From NCBI GenBank assembly GCA_963922205.1, contig CAWUHX010000064.1, positions 1,256,257 to 1,320,256 of the forward strand: a stretch of 64,000 nt of DNA, read 5' to 3'. The position numbers and the translations under genes are program-made. Positions 24,421 to 37,014 of the stretch are shown one piece after another; position 1 is the first letter of the stretch, and each line of letters starts with the position of its first letter. This DNA comes from Romanomermis culicivorax (lineage: Eukaryota; Nematoda; Enoplea; Mermithida; Mermithidae). The notes under the pieces are model-generated. The model saw only the letters and a program-made list of their open reading frames with translations. It was not told the DNA's origin and ran no database searches.

Positions 24421-24689
24421 GATCAAGATGGGAAAAATCTGAAAAAAGAATTTTAAAACGAAACACTAGGCAGATTTTTCAAGTGGTGTAAGACACTCAG
24501 TTGGGAGTTTCATAGTGAAGAAATCCTTTGTACTATTGTTTTTGTTGAATATTTGTATTTTTACTCTTTTTTCCCGAATTTACTTTCTTAAGTTTGCTTT
24601 TAGAAATGCTAGCACGGGAATCAGACAGCATCATTCAAAAGGCTTAAACAAAGTCATATAAGAACCGGTAATAGTCAGTTCCAGACAGT

Positions 24690-24790
24690 GCTTCACGCCG
24701 GGTACCCGGGTATTTTGGGTATACCCGGGAGACCCAGGTCAATTTTATAAATGAAACCCGGGTGCTACCTGGATACCCGGGTCTCAAAAT
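24690..24790. repeat. Subterminal-repeat fragment (GGGTACCCGGG array)
   Basis: A cluster of palindromic GGGTACCCGGGTA and TACCCGGG units follows CAGTGCTTCACGCC. It looks like one end of a hAT-type element. The other end was not found. Confidence 0.5.
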
Positions 24791-24856
24791 GATATTGTCT
24801 AGTCATTTATGTTCAGTTACACGGAATAAGGTAATTTTATATCATTAATTCAGTGC

Positions 24857-25720
24857 ATGGATCCACTCAACATGTTAACGAAATCAAGGGAAGGAAACAT
24901 AGAAAAGACTTCGAGAAATTTTGCCTGCACCAAATACCCGAACTGGGTACAGTACGAGAAAAAAATTTGGTCATTGAAATGGCAATTATCTATTTCTCTG
25001 GGAAAATGCCCTGTTTTGAATCTAGACAGTAATAACCCCAAAGTTGAGTATTATATAAATGATTTTCTGATTCCTACTGTTTCAGAGATGAAGGATCTTG
25101 GTGTTATGTTCAATGAAAAATTGTCAGCAACCTCCCACTGTAATTATGTGATTAAAAAAAATGAATTAAAAATCAGGGCTTTTAAATCCTATGTTCTCCC
25201 TATTCTGGAATATGCTTCACCAGTCTGGAATCCTTGTCTGATTGGGGATACTAAAATGGTAGAAAAAAATCGACGGAGGTTTACAAAAAAGACTTTTTGA
25301 TTATAAAGATTTAAGCTGTAAGGAGCGCCTCGACAAATCCGGCACGTACGTGTATCGACTTATCGTACGTGTTCTTAATTTTGAAATTTTAATTTATTCC
25401 ACCCGATTTATTTTTCACCTTGAGTCCGTTCAATTATCGCGCATCCGACTCATTTAAATTGTATAAATCGAAGTATAACTCTAATGCTTTAAAACATGAC
25501 TTTTGTTTGCGAAATATTGATGTTTGGAATTCCTTACCTGATGATATCACTCGTTCGAACAATGCGCCCTGCTTTTGATCTAAATTGAGTCATTTTTTAA
25601 AGCTCAATTCGCATGTGCTCTTGTCACGTCCATGAGCTTTTCTGTATTGTTCGTATTTACTCTTGTATTTTCTTTGCATTCAATAAATTTCTTTCTTCTT
25701 CGAAGCTTTTGAATTTATTT
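24857..25720 (+). pseudogene. Truncated non-LTR retrotransposon, RT C-terminus and 3' tail
   Basis: The frame at 24960-25300 shows the distal RT signature: W-Q-L-S-I...KCPVLNL, DLGVMFNEKL, then LPILEYASPVWNP and RRRFTK. A segment between SATSHCNYV and AFKSYV is missing. After 25300 the match continues in other frames (LRNIDVWNSLPDDI at about 25510, with an in-frame stop after NNAPCF), and the element ends near an AATAAA-type tail at about 25681. It is a CR1/Jockey-like LINE remnant and not functional. Confidence 0.8.
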
Positions 25721-26300
25721 TACATTAAGAAAGGAATAAACGCTTCAGAAAGTTTAGGGACTTGACGTATCATCTTTCTCAAGAAGTGTGTCAAGGAGAA
25801 AAAGTGAATCTTCATTAAATATCAAGATAAAATATTGAAGATTCCCAATTGAAACATGAGATAATACGTTTAAGATAATGAAAACTATTATAGATTAAAT
25901 GATAGGTGAAGATAGACATTCTAAAAGCCGCGCCAGAACTGTAGGTAATACATAATAATGATTATTAAAGTTATAGCCGGTGTGGAGCGCCCGAAAATTA
26001 GGAGATTATGACCTTCTAAAATGCACCAAAATGCATCTTTTTTGTATTTTTCTTCCCCAAATAAAGAAAGAGCCCAAAACCTTTTTCCGAATTTTTTCCC
26101 CAAAAAAGCACGATTCGAGGCAAAAAAACGTTTCAGCCACGATCTATCAAATTTCAATGTGTTTCAGTGCTTTTATACCCTAAATTCATTCAGTTTTATA
26201 ATTACTGTGGCGAAAAATTTTCAGGGTCTTACCCCATTTAGGAAAAAATTTTTGGGGAAAAAACACGCTGCACCAAAAGCCAAAATTCAGTAATTAATAG
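25721..26300. other. Unassigned intergenic DNA
   Basis: AT-rich sequence with several decayed, transposon-like stretches ('tgcaccaaaatgcatctttt', also seen at 41150). No gene is recognised. Confidence 0.35.
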
Positions 26301-26460
26301 AGATGTATCGGGTCCAAAATTTTAGGAATATCGGGCTCGGGTGCAAAATTTCAAGAATATCGGGTCCGGTTCCGGGTCCAAAATTTTGAGAATATCGGGT
26401 CCGGGTCCAGCGAAATAGTCGGGTAATTTCGGGTCTCTTTTCGGGTCCGGGTCCGTTATA
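26301..26460 (+). repeat. CGGGTCC-rich subterminal array
   Basis: At least six CGGGTCC/CGGGTCCGGGTCC units are separated by 'aaaattttgagaatat'. The left edge TAGAGATGTATCGGG resembles a hAT end. The same array in the same orientation recurs at 28628-28715. Confidence 0.6.
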
Positions 26461-28627
26461 TTTTCCCACATGCTATTTCGTGTGTTGGGCACCCTGTTGA
26501 TGGCAAGCCGCGTAGGGAAATCGCCATGCAAATCGACGAAATGGACGACCAGCGGCGCAAACATTTGCATAGAAATGGAGCGCCAAAGAAAGACGAAAAA
26601 GTGATAGTGAAATCATTCTTCACTATATTCGTTTTTTATTATATTTTTGAAGTATATTTGCTGGCGTCCATTAAACTATTCCTAGCACATTTGTTTTATA
26701 TTTACATATTATCAACAGTGGTCAATCCACATTCTTTTATTATTTCGTCGGATTTATTGTTATACATATTTGTTTACTATTTAGATTCGACCGATCGACA
26801 AGAGTGAAAGGCCAAAGGTCCAGGCGCCAGCTTGCTAACTGCAAGCTCTGGAAGACCCGTTAGGGGATCCAGAAAGGTAAGTCTATCCCTGAGGGGATTC
26901 CTTGTCTCATCTAGGAGACTGCGGAGCTCTCTGGTGAGGCCCCGCATTTAAAGTAAGTTAATCTTTGTTGTTGTAGGTCTGGGGAACCAGACTGTTGCGC
27001 GATCTCCGAGGCTCAGCCAAGGAATTAGCTCTAACAGGTCAGTTCAGACCAGAAGCCTCCATCTTTTCTTAAACTCCTAAGGAAAGACCTGCACAACACG
27101 TGTGACATTATTCAGAAACGATTTCTGAGAGAGTCGACCTACTGCTAATAATACCTATGATAAGATGAAAATTAATAATATCTAAAAATGAGACATTTTG
27201 AGTGGCTTCATATGCTGACTATTGTGACAGCATATATTCGGCGCAAAAGTCAAAATTCGCGTACCTACAGCACTCCAAAAGTTGGAAGTTTTACATTTTT
27301 GGGCATTTTTCAATCTCTATGCGAGTTTGGAAATATAAATTTTCAAATGTTCATTATATGCAGAAGGTATGCAAGAAATTTTCTGACATCTTACTCTCTT
27401 AAGTGTCAAAAATGAAGTCGAAATAACCTGAAAGAGTCATTTGAAGCTTTTTTGGCACCCTCCTATAAGCTGCCACGGAATTTTCCCCTTATTTCTGGGG
27501 CCTCTAATTCCCAAGACATAGTGTTAAAATTTAAATCAGGTTTGTGTACCGTTTTAGGAGATGTAGATGTCTGCATATCTTGAAAATGGATACAAAAATG
27601 TTGTTTTCTGCCACTAAATATGCCATCAACGAGATGCAGGAAACATTGAAACCGTTCGTTGGGATAACTCTTGCGTTTTCCTTTTAAAAAACGTCGCGAT
27701 TGCTCGATTTTTCAAATTTAATAAAAAAAATTTTAATTTGTTGACTTTTCATTTGAAGCATGTCGTTCACGAATATCAAAGCTAGATGAATCCAAATTTA
27801 TCTAGCTTTGAAGCCACATTTTTTTCTAATTTAGTATATAGATGATGGCAAATCCTGTTTTCTCAGAACTGTATTGGTTGGGAATTCATTCGGATTCAAA
27901 AATATATTTGAATGGCAGTGCAATGTGTGCCAATCCCAACAACCCACAAAAAGGGCACACAATTCGTATTAAAATTTTAACATAATATGTCGGACATTAA
28001 TCTCTACAAAAAAGATGAAAACATTCTGCGACATCTTATGGGAAGGTGTCCAGAAAGAGGTCCAAATGAGTTTTTCGGCTTTTTTCCGCCTACTTTTGGA
28101 CACTAAGTGTAAAACGTGAAAAGTACATAAGAAGAATTTTTTCAAACGCAATATGTAAAACCGCACAATATACCCTATTTTCGGGTATGATTCATTTTCA
28201 ACTTATCATATTCATATTGGAACTACTCACAACTGCATCTTAAAACGACACCATATTGAAATCGTATGGTTTGGTTGAGACACAATAAACCGATTCGACT
28301 CACTAATCTCTCATGAAATATTAATGAGTAAGCATCTCTATAATTTAATTTTTGATCCTTAAATTAATAAAATAAAAATCAAGATTGAAAAAACGACGAC
28401 TACAAAAAAAACGACCGAAAAACTATTTATGAAATATAATTTGGGCGCTGTAGATTTTAAATCTAAGTCAGTCTCAAGATGATCTAAACAATAAAGTGTT
28501 GATTTGTTACCTTTTATATTTCATTAGTTAATTAATGTGTCATCACATTCTTTAACATGGGTACTTGTTTTCAGCTGAATGACTATGTTATACATCAGAC
28601 CCAAATCAGAAATGTGACAATTTCATC
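26461..28627. other. Unassigned, repeat-derived DNA
   Basis: A GC-richer stretch at 26820-27060 contains CAGAAAGGTAAGTCTATCC and a CCCTGAGGGGATTCC palindrome. It is reminiscent of the donor-containing leaders of repeat family B. The remaining sequence is AT-rich without recognised genes. Confidence 0.35.
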
Positions 28628-28715
28628 GGGTCCGGGTCCAAAATTTTAAGAATATCGGTTCCGGGTCCAAAATTTTGAGAATATCAGGTCCGGGTACGGG
28701 TACAACAAAATGGTC
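28628..28715 (+). repeat. CGGGTCC-rich array, second copy
   Basis: TCGGGTCCGGGTCC units are separated by 'aaaattttaagaatat', as at 26301-26460. Confidence 0.55.
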
Positions 28716-28896
28716 CATACCTGTACTTGGGGGGACCCCCCCCCAACTTGGCCAACCATATACCCAACCCCCCCCCCCAGTTTAAAAAAAATTAAAAAAA
28801 TTTGCAAAAAAGTGTATTTTTTTGGCCTTTTTTGGGAAAAATTTCGACTTTTTTCTACCCCCCCCCCCCCAGCTGGTCGGAGGTCTTACAGGTATG
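28716..28896. mobile_element. Small inverted-repeat element with C-runs
   Basis: CATACCTGTA at the left is matched by TACAGGTATG at the right. The 181-bp interior holds three runs of 8-15 C or more. It could be a minimal MITE. No target duplication was verified. Confidence 0.4.
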
Positions 28897-29442
28897 TTGA
28901 GATGTATAAGTACAATGATTTTGCTGAAAATTGTATTCTAAAAAAAATTTGGAGTGGGGAGGAATTCCCCCCTTCCCCCTCTAACGGACCTGGTTACACG
29001 CAGCAAAATTCAAACAAGCCAATTTGTTGGAAAAACCCCAAAACCTCAAAAATAAAAACCCCTAAAAAAATTCCCTGAAACAAAAAAACCCTAAAAAGCC
29101 TCAATGCACTCGAAATACCCCTAGATTTAGGGGAAAACCCTTGGCAACACTGACTGGTCTGTTCTGTTGTGCACTGTGCAAAAACATTGGAAAAAATCGC
29201 GTTCAAATTGTTCAATCAACTACAGTAAAGTTGAGCTCGATAGCAGACCAACTGAAACAATTTACAACGTGTAAACAGTGTGGAGTTGGTATCAGCTAAA
29301 ACAATCTTTTGTAGGATTAAAACGTCTCATCGTCAAAGAGTATAAAGAACTCGAACAAACAACTTCAATGCTAAAATACACGAGTCATTAGAAGAACGAA
29401 CGTAAAGCTTACAGAATAATAAACTCAAAATACACTATATCG

Positions 29443-32400
29443 TCAAGGTTCTCTCCGAACCCTATGATGACGAAGCAGTAAAGTCGGCACTAGATCCGCC
29501 GGTAAGGTATTCAAACATTGTTTACACAAGGCCGGCGTCTGCTTCGGATCGGGCGGCAAGTAAAGTCGGGTATTTGAATCGTCGCTCTGCGAAAAACAGC
29601 CGTTCATCGTCAATAAATAGGGTCGCACGGCGCCCGAATGATAAACTGGTCTTAACCTCTGCCAAATAGTGTTTTCGGGATTCACGCTCATCACCTATAA
29701 TAATCATAGACGAAAAAGACGACAGAAATACTTTTCACTGCATGTGGACAGCGTCATGATCCAGGGCTGTCATTCTGTAGTACACCATGGTGGAAGGGCT
29801 TGTCAATTGAATACAGTAATTGCTGAGCAGCTCTCAGCGTCACTTGTACATAAATAACTGTGCGTCATGCCTGTAATTCTGCGGTTTGTGGACTACCAAC
29901 TCGAAAAAATTGGGCAAAACAGAGCGTTTCTAGAGAAACTTTTCGGTTTTTCGGAATCATTTTCGATAGAGATGTCCCGGTGCTGCCTTTTTTGCCAGTG
30001 CCGGTCCCGATGCCTAAGCACCGGCGCCGGTGCCAACCTTGGATGATTTTTTTACCCATTAGATATGAATTTTGTGTCCTTTTATCATTATCAATTATCT
30101 TTCTATGAGTGAGTTTGGTATACAATACTTACTGTTTTGTTTTTTGCAGATAACATTCTTTAATTAAGTTAAAAAATACAGTCTGGAGAATGATCACTTG
30201 TGCATATACTCCATTGATTTTGAGATGATCGATGCAGTAATCCCATCAAAGTAAGTTCAATAATGAAAAAGCTAATAAAGCTTATTACTCTAATCAATGA
30301 AAAAAAAATTTGTCAGTAAGCAACAAACAGAACAGCAGCCGAAAACTTCCTTCAATCCTTCAATCAATTTCTCAAATAGAACTGAGGCATCAACGCAGTG
30401 CTGTCTAAATCGAAAGTGAATAAGCCTGACGTTTTTCCACGATATCGGTCTTTCCCATTCTTAGATAAAAATTAAGCCTTTTTAACATAAAGATTTCCGC
30501 CAAGCAAAAATATCAAATTGTACTAATTATTTAGTTTTCGCTGCATCTATCATTATAAATTAAATGGGCTATAGGCACCCTGATGTTATATAGAACTTTT
30601 TAACCATTCTGACAACCAATGAAACCAGAGTAAAATGCAACTATTGCACTAAAGAAATTATCCGAGGTAGTCTAGATAAACAAGACCTAGGGCGCAGCAG
30701 CTTCAAAAAGCATTTGGCAGGCAACCTATCGACAGGATGATATGAAATATTTAGCCATGTAAAAAGCTACTGAAAAAGTAAAATTAAGATTCAAACAAAC
30801 GTTGACCATGATAGTTCAGAAGTTTTAGTTCAAAAAATCGTGAATTTTATTTGCTTTGATTAATGGCCCATATCGGTTGCAGAAAATAATGTTTTTGTAG
30901 TTATTGAAACACGTTTTACCAAAATTCAAGTACTGTGAAAAAAACCTCAGGCACCGGCCGGTGCCAGATACCATGGTACCGGCGCCGGTGCCTGGGACAT
31001 CCGTAATTTTCGACCACCACTATGGCATTTTGGATAAGTTGGGTACCCAACTTTTGAGTTTATCGATCTAACCGACCTGAGGTCTTGCAAGTTTGCTGTA
31101 AACATACCAGAAATATCACAATACGTCAAAATGTACACTAACTCGAAACTTTACAGGAAGCTTATCGTGGAAATTTTCTGCAAAAAAATCCATGAGGATG
31201 GTTGAGTTATGCTTCGCAATCCCACGCTCTCCATGACTTGTGGTTTACCAAAAAATTACAAAAATTACTTCTCTATTTTATTATTTACAAACATTTTGAG
31301 AAAAAACATTTCATGAAAAACATTGAATTTCTATCTAGAACTGAAAGCTAGAAATGTTTCAGAGCAAATGTAAATTTAATGAATTGAGTGAGCAGTGAAC
31401 TTTTCGTTTCTCACTTCATCTATCAAACTAAACTACAGAGTTATCTTCAATTGTTCAAACGTCTTATTGTAATCTCGAGATGATCTCTAACAAATAGAAT
31501 AAAAATTTTGATTTTTCAAATGCCTTGATTTCAAATCGATTCGAATGTTTATAATTTTTTCATTTGTTCATTCTCATTAATTCAGAGCAATGATGTAGGT
31601 AACCCAAAGTCATGGAAATATGTAGGGATAGAACTTTCAAAGTACTAACAGGACTTTTCGAGTGGGTAGCGAAAATGAAAATTACAGACAAGCCCCGCAT
31701 CATGAAGAGATTTTAAAGCATTTGTTACTGTTCTAAATTTATATATCTTATAAGTTTTTTAAATCTAGATCATTATCAGACCATTAAAACGTACTTTTTG
31801 TATACATTCCCAAGAAACCATCGACGAAAAATTCATCTTTTTCCATAGTTCGTCTTTTTCGGCAATGAACCTGCAAAGGTTTTTGAAAATTGAGATTTTA
31901 AAAATTTCAATTTTTTATTTTATTACTCAGTGAAAGAAGTTCGCCAATCGTTACCTAAAGCCCACGGTAAAATGTCGTATTTTACTTCCTCTTCGTCTTC
32001 TTCCATTTCGATGGCTAAATACCTAAATATTAGAACAAAAAATGTTCATCGAAAATTAGTTGATGAGCTAGATTGGACATTTTCTTACAATAATTGAAAA
32101 AATTTCATCCGACTATATGACGCAAATTGACACCTTTTGAAGTAAACGAATACGGTAGCCAATAAGTACTGTTGAGTTGGAAAAAACAAAATGAATAATG
32201 GGACGAAAATCAATTAAATTTATAAAATTGTTCTAGATCAGATTTTGAAATTTTTGACATCACAGGGATGGATAAAAGCAAAAAGCCTTACGTTATCGGC
32301 GATTTTCTTGCAATAATCAACTTTTAAAAATTTGCTAATCAAACGATCGCAAGCTGCAAAAAAAGTTTTCGATTGTTATGGAAGAAAAAAATTATGAAGA

Positions 32401-32907
32401 CTATACAAAACTAATTTTGATGATGTCGATTGCGAGTTTCAAGAATCTGAATCTGTAAACATTTAAAAGTAAAATTTTCAAAGATATTTTTTAAAAAACA
32501 GAATAATTTTTTTTTATTTTTCAATGGAATTTGGTTGAGGTTGAAACGCAAGAAATTTGAAAAATTGTCTCACCTAAAAATTTAAGATACATAACGACTT
32601 CGGTGCTACCAAAATTTTCGTCTTTGTTCTTTCCGTGAGAAAATATTTTCGTTTTAGCGTCGGCGACCTTAGACGACGTCGAAAAATGGTCGCGTTCGTC
32701 ATTAGACGACGAATCGTCGTCGTTGGAAGACGAACTGCGGAATAAATATAAATCATCTTCTTTTTCGTTCAATTTTTGCAAGATCGTACGCTCTTTTAAA
32801 CGTTGACGTTTCAACATTTGACGAAATTTGGCTTCTTGGAGCCAAGCGCGCAAAGCTAAACTTTCGTTTTCGTCGAATTCGCCCAATTTTCGTTTCGTAT
32901 TATTCAT
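29443..32907 (-). CDS. Speedy/RINGO-family cell-cycle regulator
   Basis: Six exons: 32907-32574, 32353-32292, 32168-32089, 32022-31927, 31870-31795 and 29694-29443. All junctions are GT-AG and the phases agree, giving 299 codons plus stop. The Speedy box is complete. It contains DYCKKIADN + YLLATVFVYFKRCQF, then LAIEMEEDEEEVKYDILPWALG, FIAEKDELWKKM, SWECIQKV and NPENTIWQRLRPVYHSGAVR. Speedy/RINGO proteins bind and activate CDK1/2 without cyclin. The first exon encodes about 110 residues of charged, Ser/Asp-rich N-terminus. I chose Met32907 because an acceptor (GCTTTTAG) lies 35 nt upstream; an in-frame ATG at 32973 lies before that acceptor. The last intron carries a hAT element. Confidence 0.93.
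29967..31005. mobile_element. hAT element in the last Speedy intron
   Basis: This 1039-bp element has ends TAGAGATGTCCCGG and (reversed) TACGGATGTCCCAGG, palindromic ACCGGCGCCGGTGCC subterminal repeats and the perfect 8-bp duplication ATTTTCGA. It carries a transposase remnant (see 30612-30723), so it derives from an autonomous hAT. Confidence 0.92.
30612..30723 (+). pseudogene. BED zinc-finger remnant of a hAT transposase
   Basis: The plus-strand frame reads VKCNYCTKEIIRGS then SSFKKHLAG, a C-x2-C...H BED-type finger as at the N-terminus of hAT transposases. Stops surround it. Confidence 0.65.
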
Positions 32908-32942
32908 TGGAATTTTCAAATGAATAAGGCGATGAAATCGAC

Positions 32943-34300
32943 CTAAAAGCAATCGTGCAAATGTTGAAATCATAATAATAACGGTGACTAATTAGTCCTA
33001 CCAATCCTTACAATGCAAGAAATTTTTTTTTGTTAAACAGGAAGAAACAGCCAAATTTAATCAATTAAATTTTCGAAATATCATCTGATTCCTACAGACA
33101 AAATCGAAATTTAACGGTGAGTTTTTCAAGTTCAGGATGTTCGGAGAAATGTAAATTTCTTCCTTAGCGACTTTAATATTCACTATAATCAAGCTGAAAC
33201 GCGGCCATAAAGAAGCTTACTTTCATTCCTCAGTAATCCCTGTTTGTTTTCATGCATCTGCTATGTATCATCTCACATAATCGTGTGTAAAACTCGACTC
33301 TGTCTGGAAATCAAATGAAAATTATGGTTTTTCGATTATTATGATGAGTATAGAATTTATTGATTTTTCATCATTTCTTCATCAACTTTTTTGTTATATC
33401 ATTATTCCTCAACTGTTAAAATTATTGTTGAAATGAATTTTCGGATAGATAAAAATTTAAGAATATAAATATGGCTTGAGAAATATTTAATTGAGCCCAG
33501 AATAATATATTCGGCCGAATCTTTTAAAAATCTGGGCTAAATTTTATGAGTCGGTTCCCGGCCTTCAGCTAATTATTGTAGAGTTGTTTGTTAATTTTGA
33601 GCATGGATTTCTGTGACTAGTGAGTAGACATTTATTTTTCCTTTACAATTTTCCTTAGGCTTAGACTTAGGGAACAGCAGCTGCGCCCAAAGGGCGCAGC
33701 GCTGTTGAGGCTTTTCCAAATGAAGTTGTTAGTTCAAATAGTATCAAGGGTCTTGAAGGAATATAGTGTTCATACTTTCTGGTGAAATTATGTAGTGGTA
33801 AACGCATTAAGTTCACAGGCTGGTGGACCAGCTCCGACTCTTGAAGTAGATAGGATTTTTCTGTAGTGACAAGGACTATGTGAGATGTGTGCAGATTTTA
33901 TGCAAATGAGTCCCTGAATGCCATGAGCGCCTGGATTTCCGAACTGATCTGGATAGCTGGCATCTTGAGGAGTCCAAAAATGACAGTTTGGACCAGAATT
34001 TGGAAGGGAACCGACTTGCGAAAAAATTCCGAAATCTGAAAATGTGCATTTTTTGTCCCATTTTCGATGACAATTTAATCAATAGTAATTCTATTGGTCT
34101 TGAAATGTATAAATATGCGCAAAAATACCTATGAGGGAGGGATTGTAGTACGGAAAAGAATTAGTATTTCCGGCATTTTTTTCCTGCACACAGCAACCAA
34201 ATTTCGAGCTGTGCACCAAATTTTTCCTGTCACGTTGCATACAGCGATTGAAAACCAGACGATCTTTTTAACTGTCTGAAAATGCATCTTATGCGTTTTA
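32943..34300. other. Unassigned intergenic DNA upstream of Speedy
   Basis: No gene or clear repeat is recognised. A GCGCCCAAAGGGCGC palindrome lies at about 33695. Confidence 0.35.
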
Positions 34301-35514
34301 AAACACAAATATACTGAAAATTTTCCGTTTCGCGCCGGATTTCAAGTGATTCGTGTAATTTCTTGGCCACGGTTGAAATACGTCGTTCTAGTTTATGCCT
34401 ATAGCTTTTAAGCATCAAGATAATACGGATAAATGTTCGATTTTGTATTGTTCGTTGACTTATTTGACGAATTTCAAAATTTTTTCTCGATTATTTTCAC
34501 AAAATCTTTTTGCTGTCTTTAAAAATGTTTGTATTTTGTGAGTCTAAAACGATCACTTCGCATTTTGATTGTTTGAGCATCCTCAGCATATAGAACAATG
34601 GCAGAAGTGATTGTAGGTTGAAGAATCCAAGTCATTAGTTGCATGCCTAACTTTTGAATTCTAGTAGCATGCTCCCAATATTAGTTTTTAACCTGTCGCG
34701 GCTGGAAAATCATTGAATTCTCTGAAAAGTGCAGATAGATGTTTGACCGGAAAATTGATAAAAATGTCATAATAACTACATATACAACACAGAACATAGT
34801 CAAAACCTGCCCAACTTGTTCATTTTTGCCAGTGATGAGAAGAACTGTCTCAGAAAACGGTTTACGATTCAAAACAAAATGACATGCTGCGAAAATTTAG
34901 ACGTCTTCTGAACGTTCTCATTTTTCACTCATTCCAGGAACAAATATATAAGGACTGAAGGACGTCTCGAATTGCACCATTCTGAACAAAATTGCCTTGA
35001 AAGTAATGTAAGCCTTTGGTCGGAAAATTGTGCCAACAGTGTCAATTTTTCTATCTGAATCAAACACCGGAAGGAAGAATTTCAGTTTCCAATTCTCATA
35101 CCACAGAATAAACGACGATAGTAAAATTATACTATTCATCGAAAATTCGCTCGCGTGGCCAAATAAGATTCATCGACTCGAGTCTCGACGCGTAGCGCCG
35201 AGAAGATTTTGTGTTTCCAGCCCTTAAAATGCTTTAATCATCGATAAAATTGAGCTTCCGACCAGTCAAAAAGTTTGTACCAAGTGGCATAACGCTCAAA
35301 ATCTTTTGGGTCACTCCAAATTTCTTCCATGCCAAAAAACATGTGTTGGCACAATAAACACTGGTTGAACCCTTAAGAAAATGGGCGTCACGGCGTCGAC
35401 CATGAAATCAGTCCTGGAATGAAATGGAAAGCGCATCGTCAATTACGCCAACCACGGCTATGCCATAGCACAACAGGCTACGCTAGGCACAAAAAAGGCC
35501 AGTGAATAAACAAT
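34300..35514. other. Unassigned intergenic DNA
   Basis: A partial copy of the AAAATTTTCC + GCGCCGG motif lies at 34318-34340. A region at 35150-35470 resembles decayed mariner-like or unclassified coding sequence, but I could not identify it. Confidence 0.3.
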
Positions 35515-36502
35515 CAGGGTTTTTTGTACAGGCCAGGTTGCAATGTGCAACTTGGGGAAAAATTTTGATTGCACAGATAAATTTTCAGTTGCTCACTCTA
35601 AATTCGATAAATTTACGTGAAATTATCGGAAAAACCATCCCGAATCAGTTTTCCCGTATATATCATTCGATTTGCGTCGGTTTTAGGCATTCAAAACCCA
35701 AATTTTTGAGTTATGGAGAGAAAATGAAAAGATTAATATGACTACATTAGGGTAATTTGTTCGGCGCGTAGCGCCGAAAATTTTTTCAGAATTTCAATAT
35801 TCTAGAACGCTGGAAAATGAATCTTTCTACCTTATATTTCCCAGACAGAAGGTTCGATTTTTCAGTGAATTTAATCAATTTTCAGTCAGACAACAAACTA
35901 AAATTCAAAAACTATTCAAGCGACTAAGAATTTGGATCCTTCAACCGGCAAGAATTTCTAGCATTGTCTTACTCTCAAGATGTTTTAATCACATGAAAAT
36001 CAAAATTTGTATGGGGATTGCAAAAAATTTTGGGAAAATAAAATGACTAGAAAATATTAGTTTTCAATAATAATTGGTCAAAAAACAATACAGGATTAAA
36101 CATTTATCAATCATAATTTGATAATTGGAACCTATAAACACTAACTAGAATGGCATGTTCTAAGCGCACACAAAAAATTATAAATAAACCCGGCGCAGGC
36201 GCCGGAAAATTTTCACTTTTTTCCATTTTAGAAATTAGAACGCATAAAAATGCATCTCCAGACACAAAACCCTATAATGTAATCTGCCTCAAGTTGCACT
36301 GTGCAACCTGGCAGAAAAAATTTGGTTGCACAGCCCGAAATTTGGTTGCTGTGTGCAAAAAAAAACCCTGGTCGGACCTATTACAGGTATGCCTCCGGAC
36401 AGGAAACCCTAGTGCAGTCAGGCTTCAAATTGCACTGCGCAACTTGACAAAAAAAATTTGGTTGCACAGTCCGAAATTTGGTTGGTGTGCAAAAAAACCC
36501 TG
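35515..36502. mobile_element. Decayed or nested hAT-like elements (CAGGGTTTTTT ends)
   Basis: The left end CAGGGTTTTTTGTACA faces right ends TGTGCAAAAAAAAACCCTG (to 36370) and TGTGCAAAAAAACCCTG (to 36502). GGTTGCA/TGCAACC motifs recur. Two GC palindromes (35762, 36190) sit inside. No 8-bp duplication was found, so the copy is broken or nested. Confidence 0.55.
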
Positions 36503-37014
36503 TTTGCAATGCAAAAACACGGGGACGTGACAACAAAACAATTCAAAAAGAATTTACAACTGATCTGGTTCACAGTACGGAGCATCATTCCTGATGCAAC
36601 TTTGTACTTGCGTTTTGGATTCATGAATTGACATGCACGAACAACCTGATACAAAACCAGCTGCTCAATCTTCGCAGAGAACGTCTGTACGTATTTGTTT
36701 TTTTCAATTTTATTATAGATGAAAAACTACAAAATTACATATACTACTGCTTGTTCCTATCATTTGAAAAAATTTATGCATATCACAAAAAAAGCGACGC
36801 CGAAAATTGCTCAGATTTCCCGGATTTCAGAAATAATATAGACAATAATAGCGAAATCCCCGATATTCTCCAAATTTTACAATTTATATAACATGCTTTT
36901 GATTTTTGAAAAAAGCTACAAAAGAAGACAAGGTGGCATAACCGGCGAATTAAAAAAGGGCGAAAAATAGAGGAAATTTGCAAAAATTTAGTCTTTTTTC
37001 TCTTAAACATTTCA
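36503..37014. other. 3' flank of the galectin gene
   Basis: AT-rich non-coding sequence. No second gene is recognised between the end of the upstream repeat and the galectin stop. Confidence 0.4.

Noticed and set aside
26526-26807. 93-codon frame with hydrophobic C-terminus
   Set aside because: AT-rich chance hydrophobicity in repeat-derived DNA; no homology or splice support.
36150-36530. 126-codon plus-strand frame
   Set aside because: It spans repeated hAT-like ends (TGCAAAAAAACCCTG, GGTTGCA) and reads repeat sequence, with no domain.
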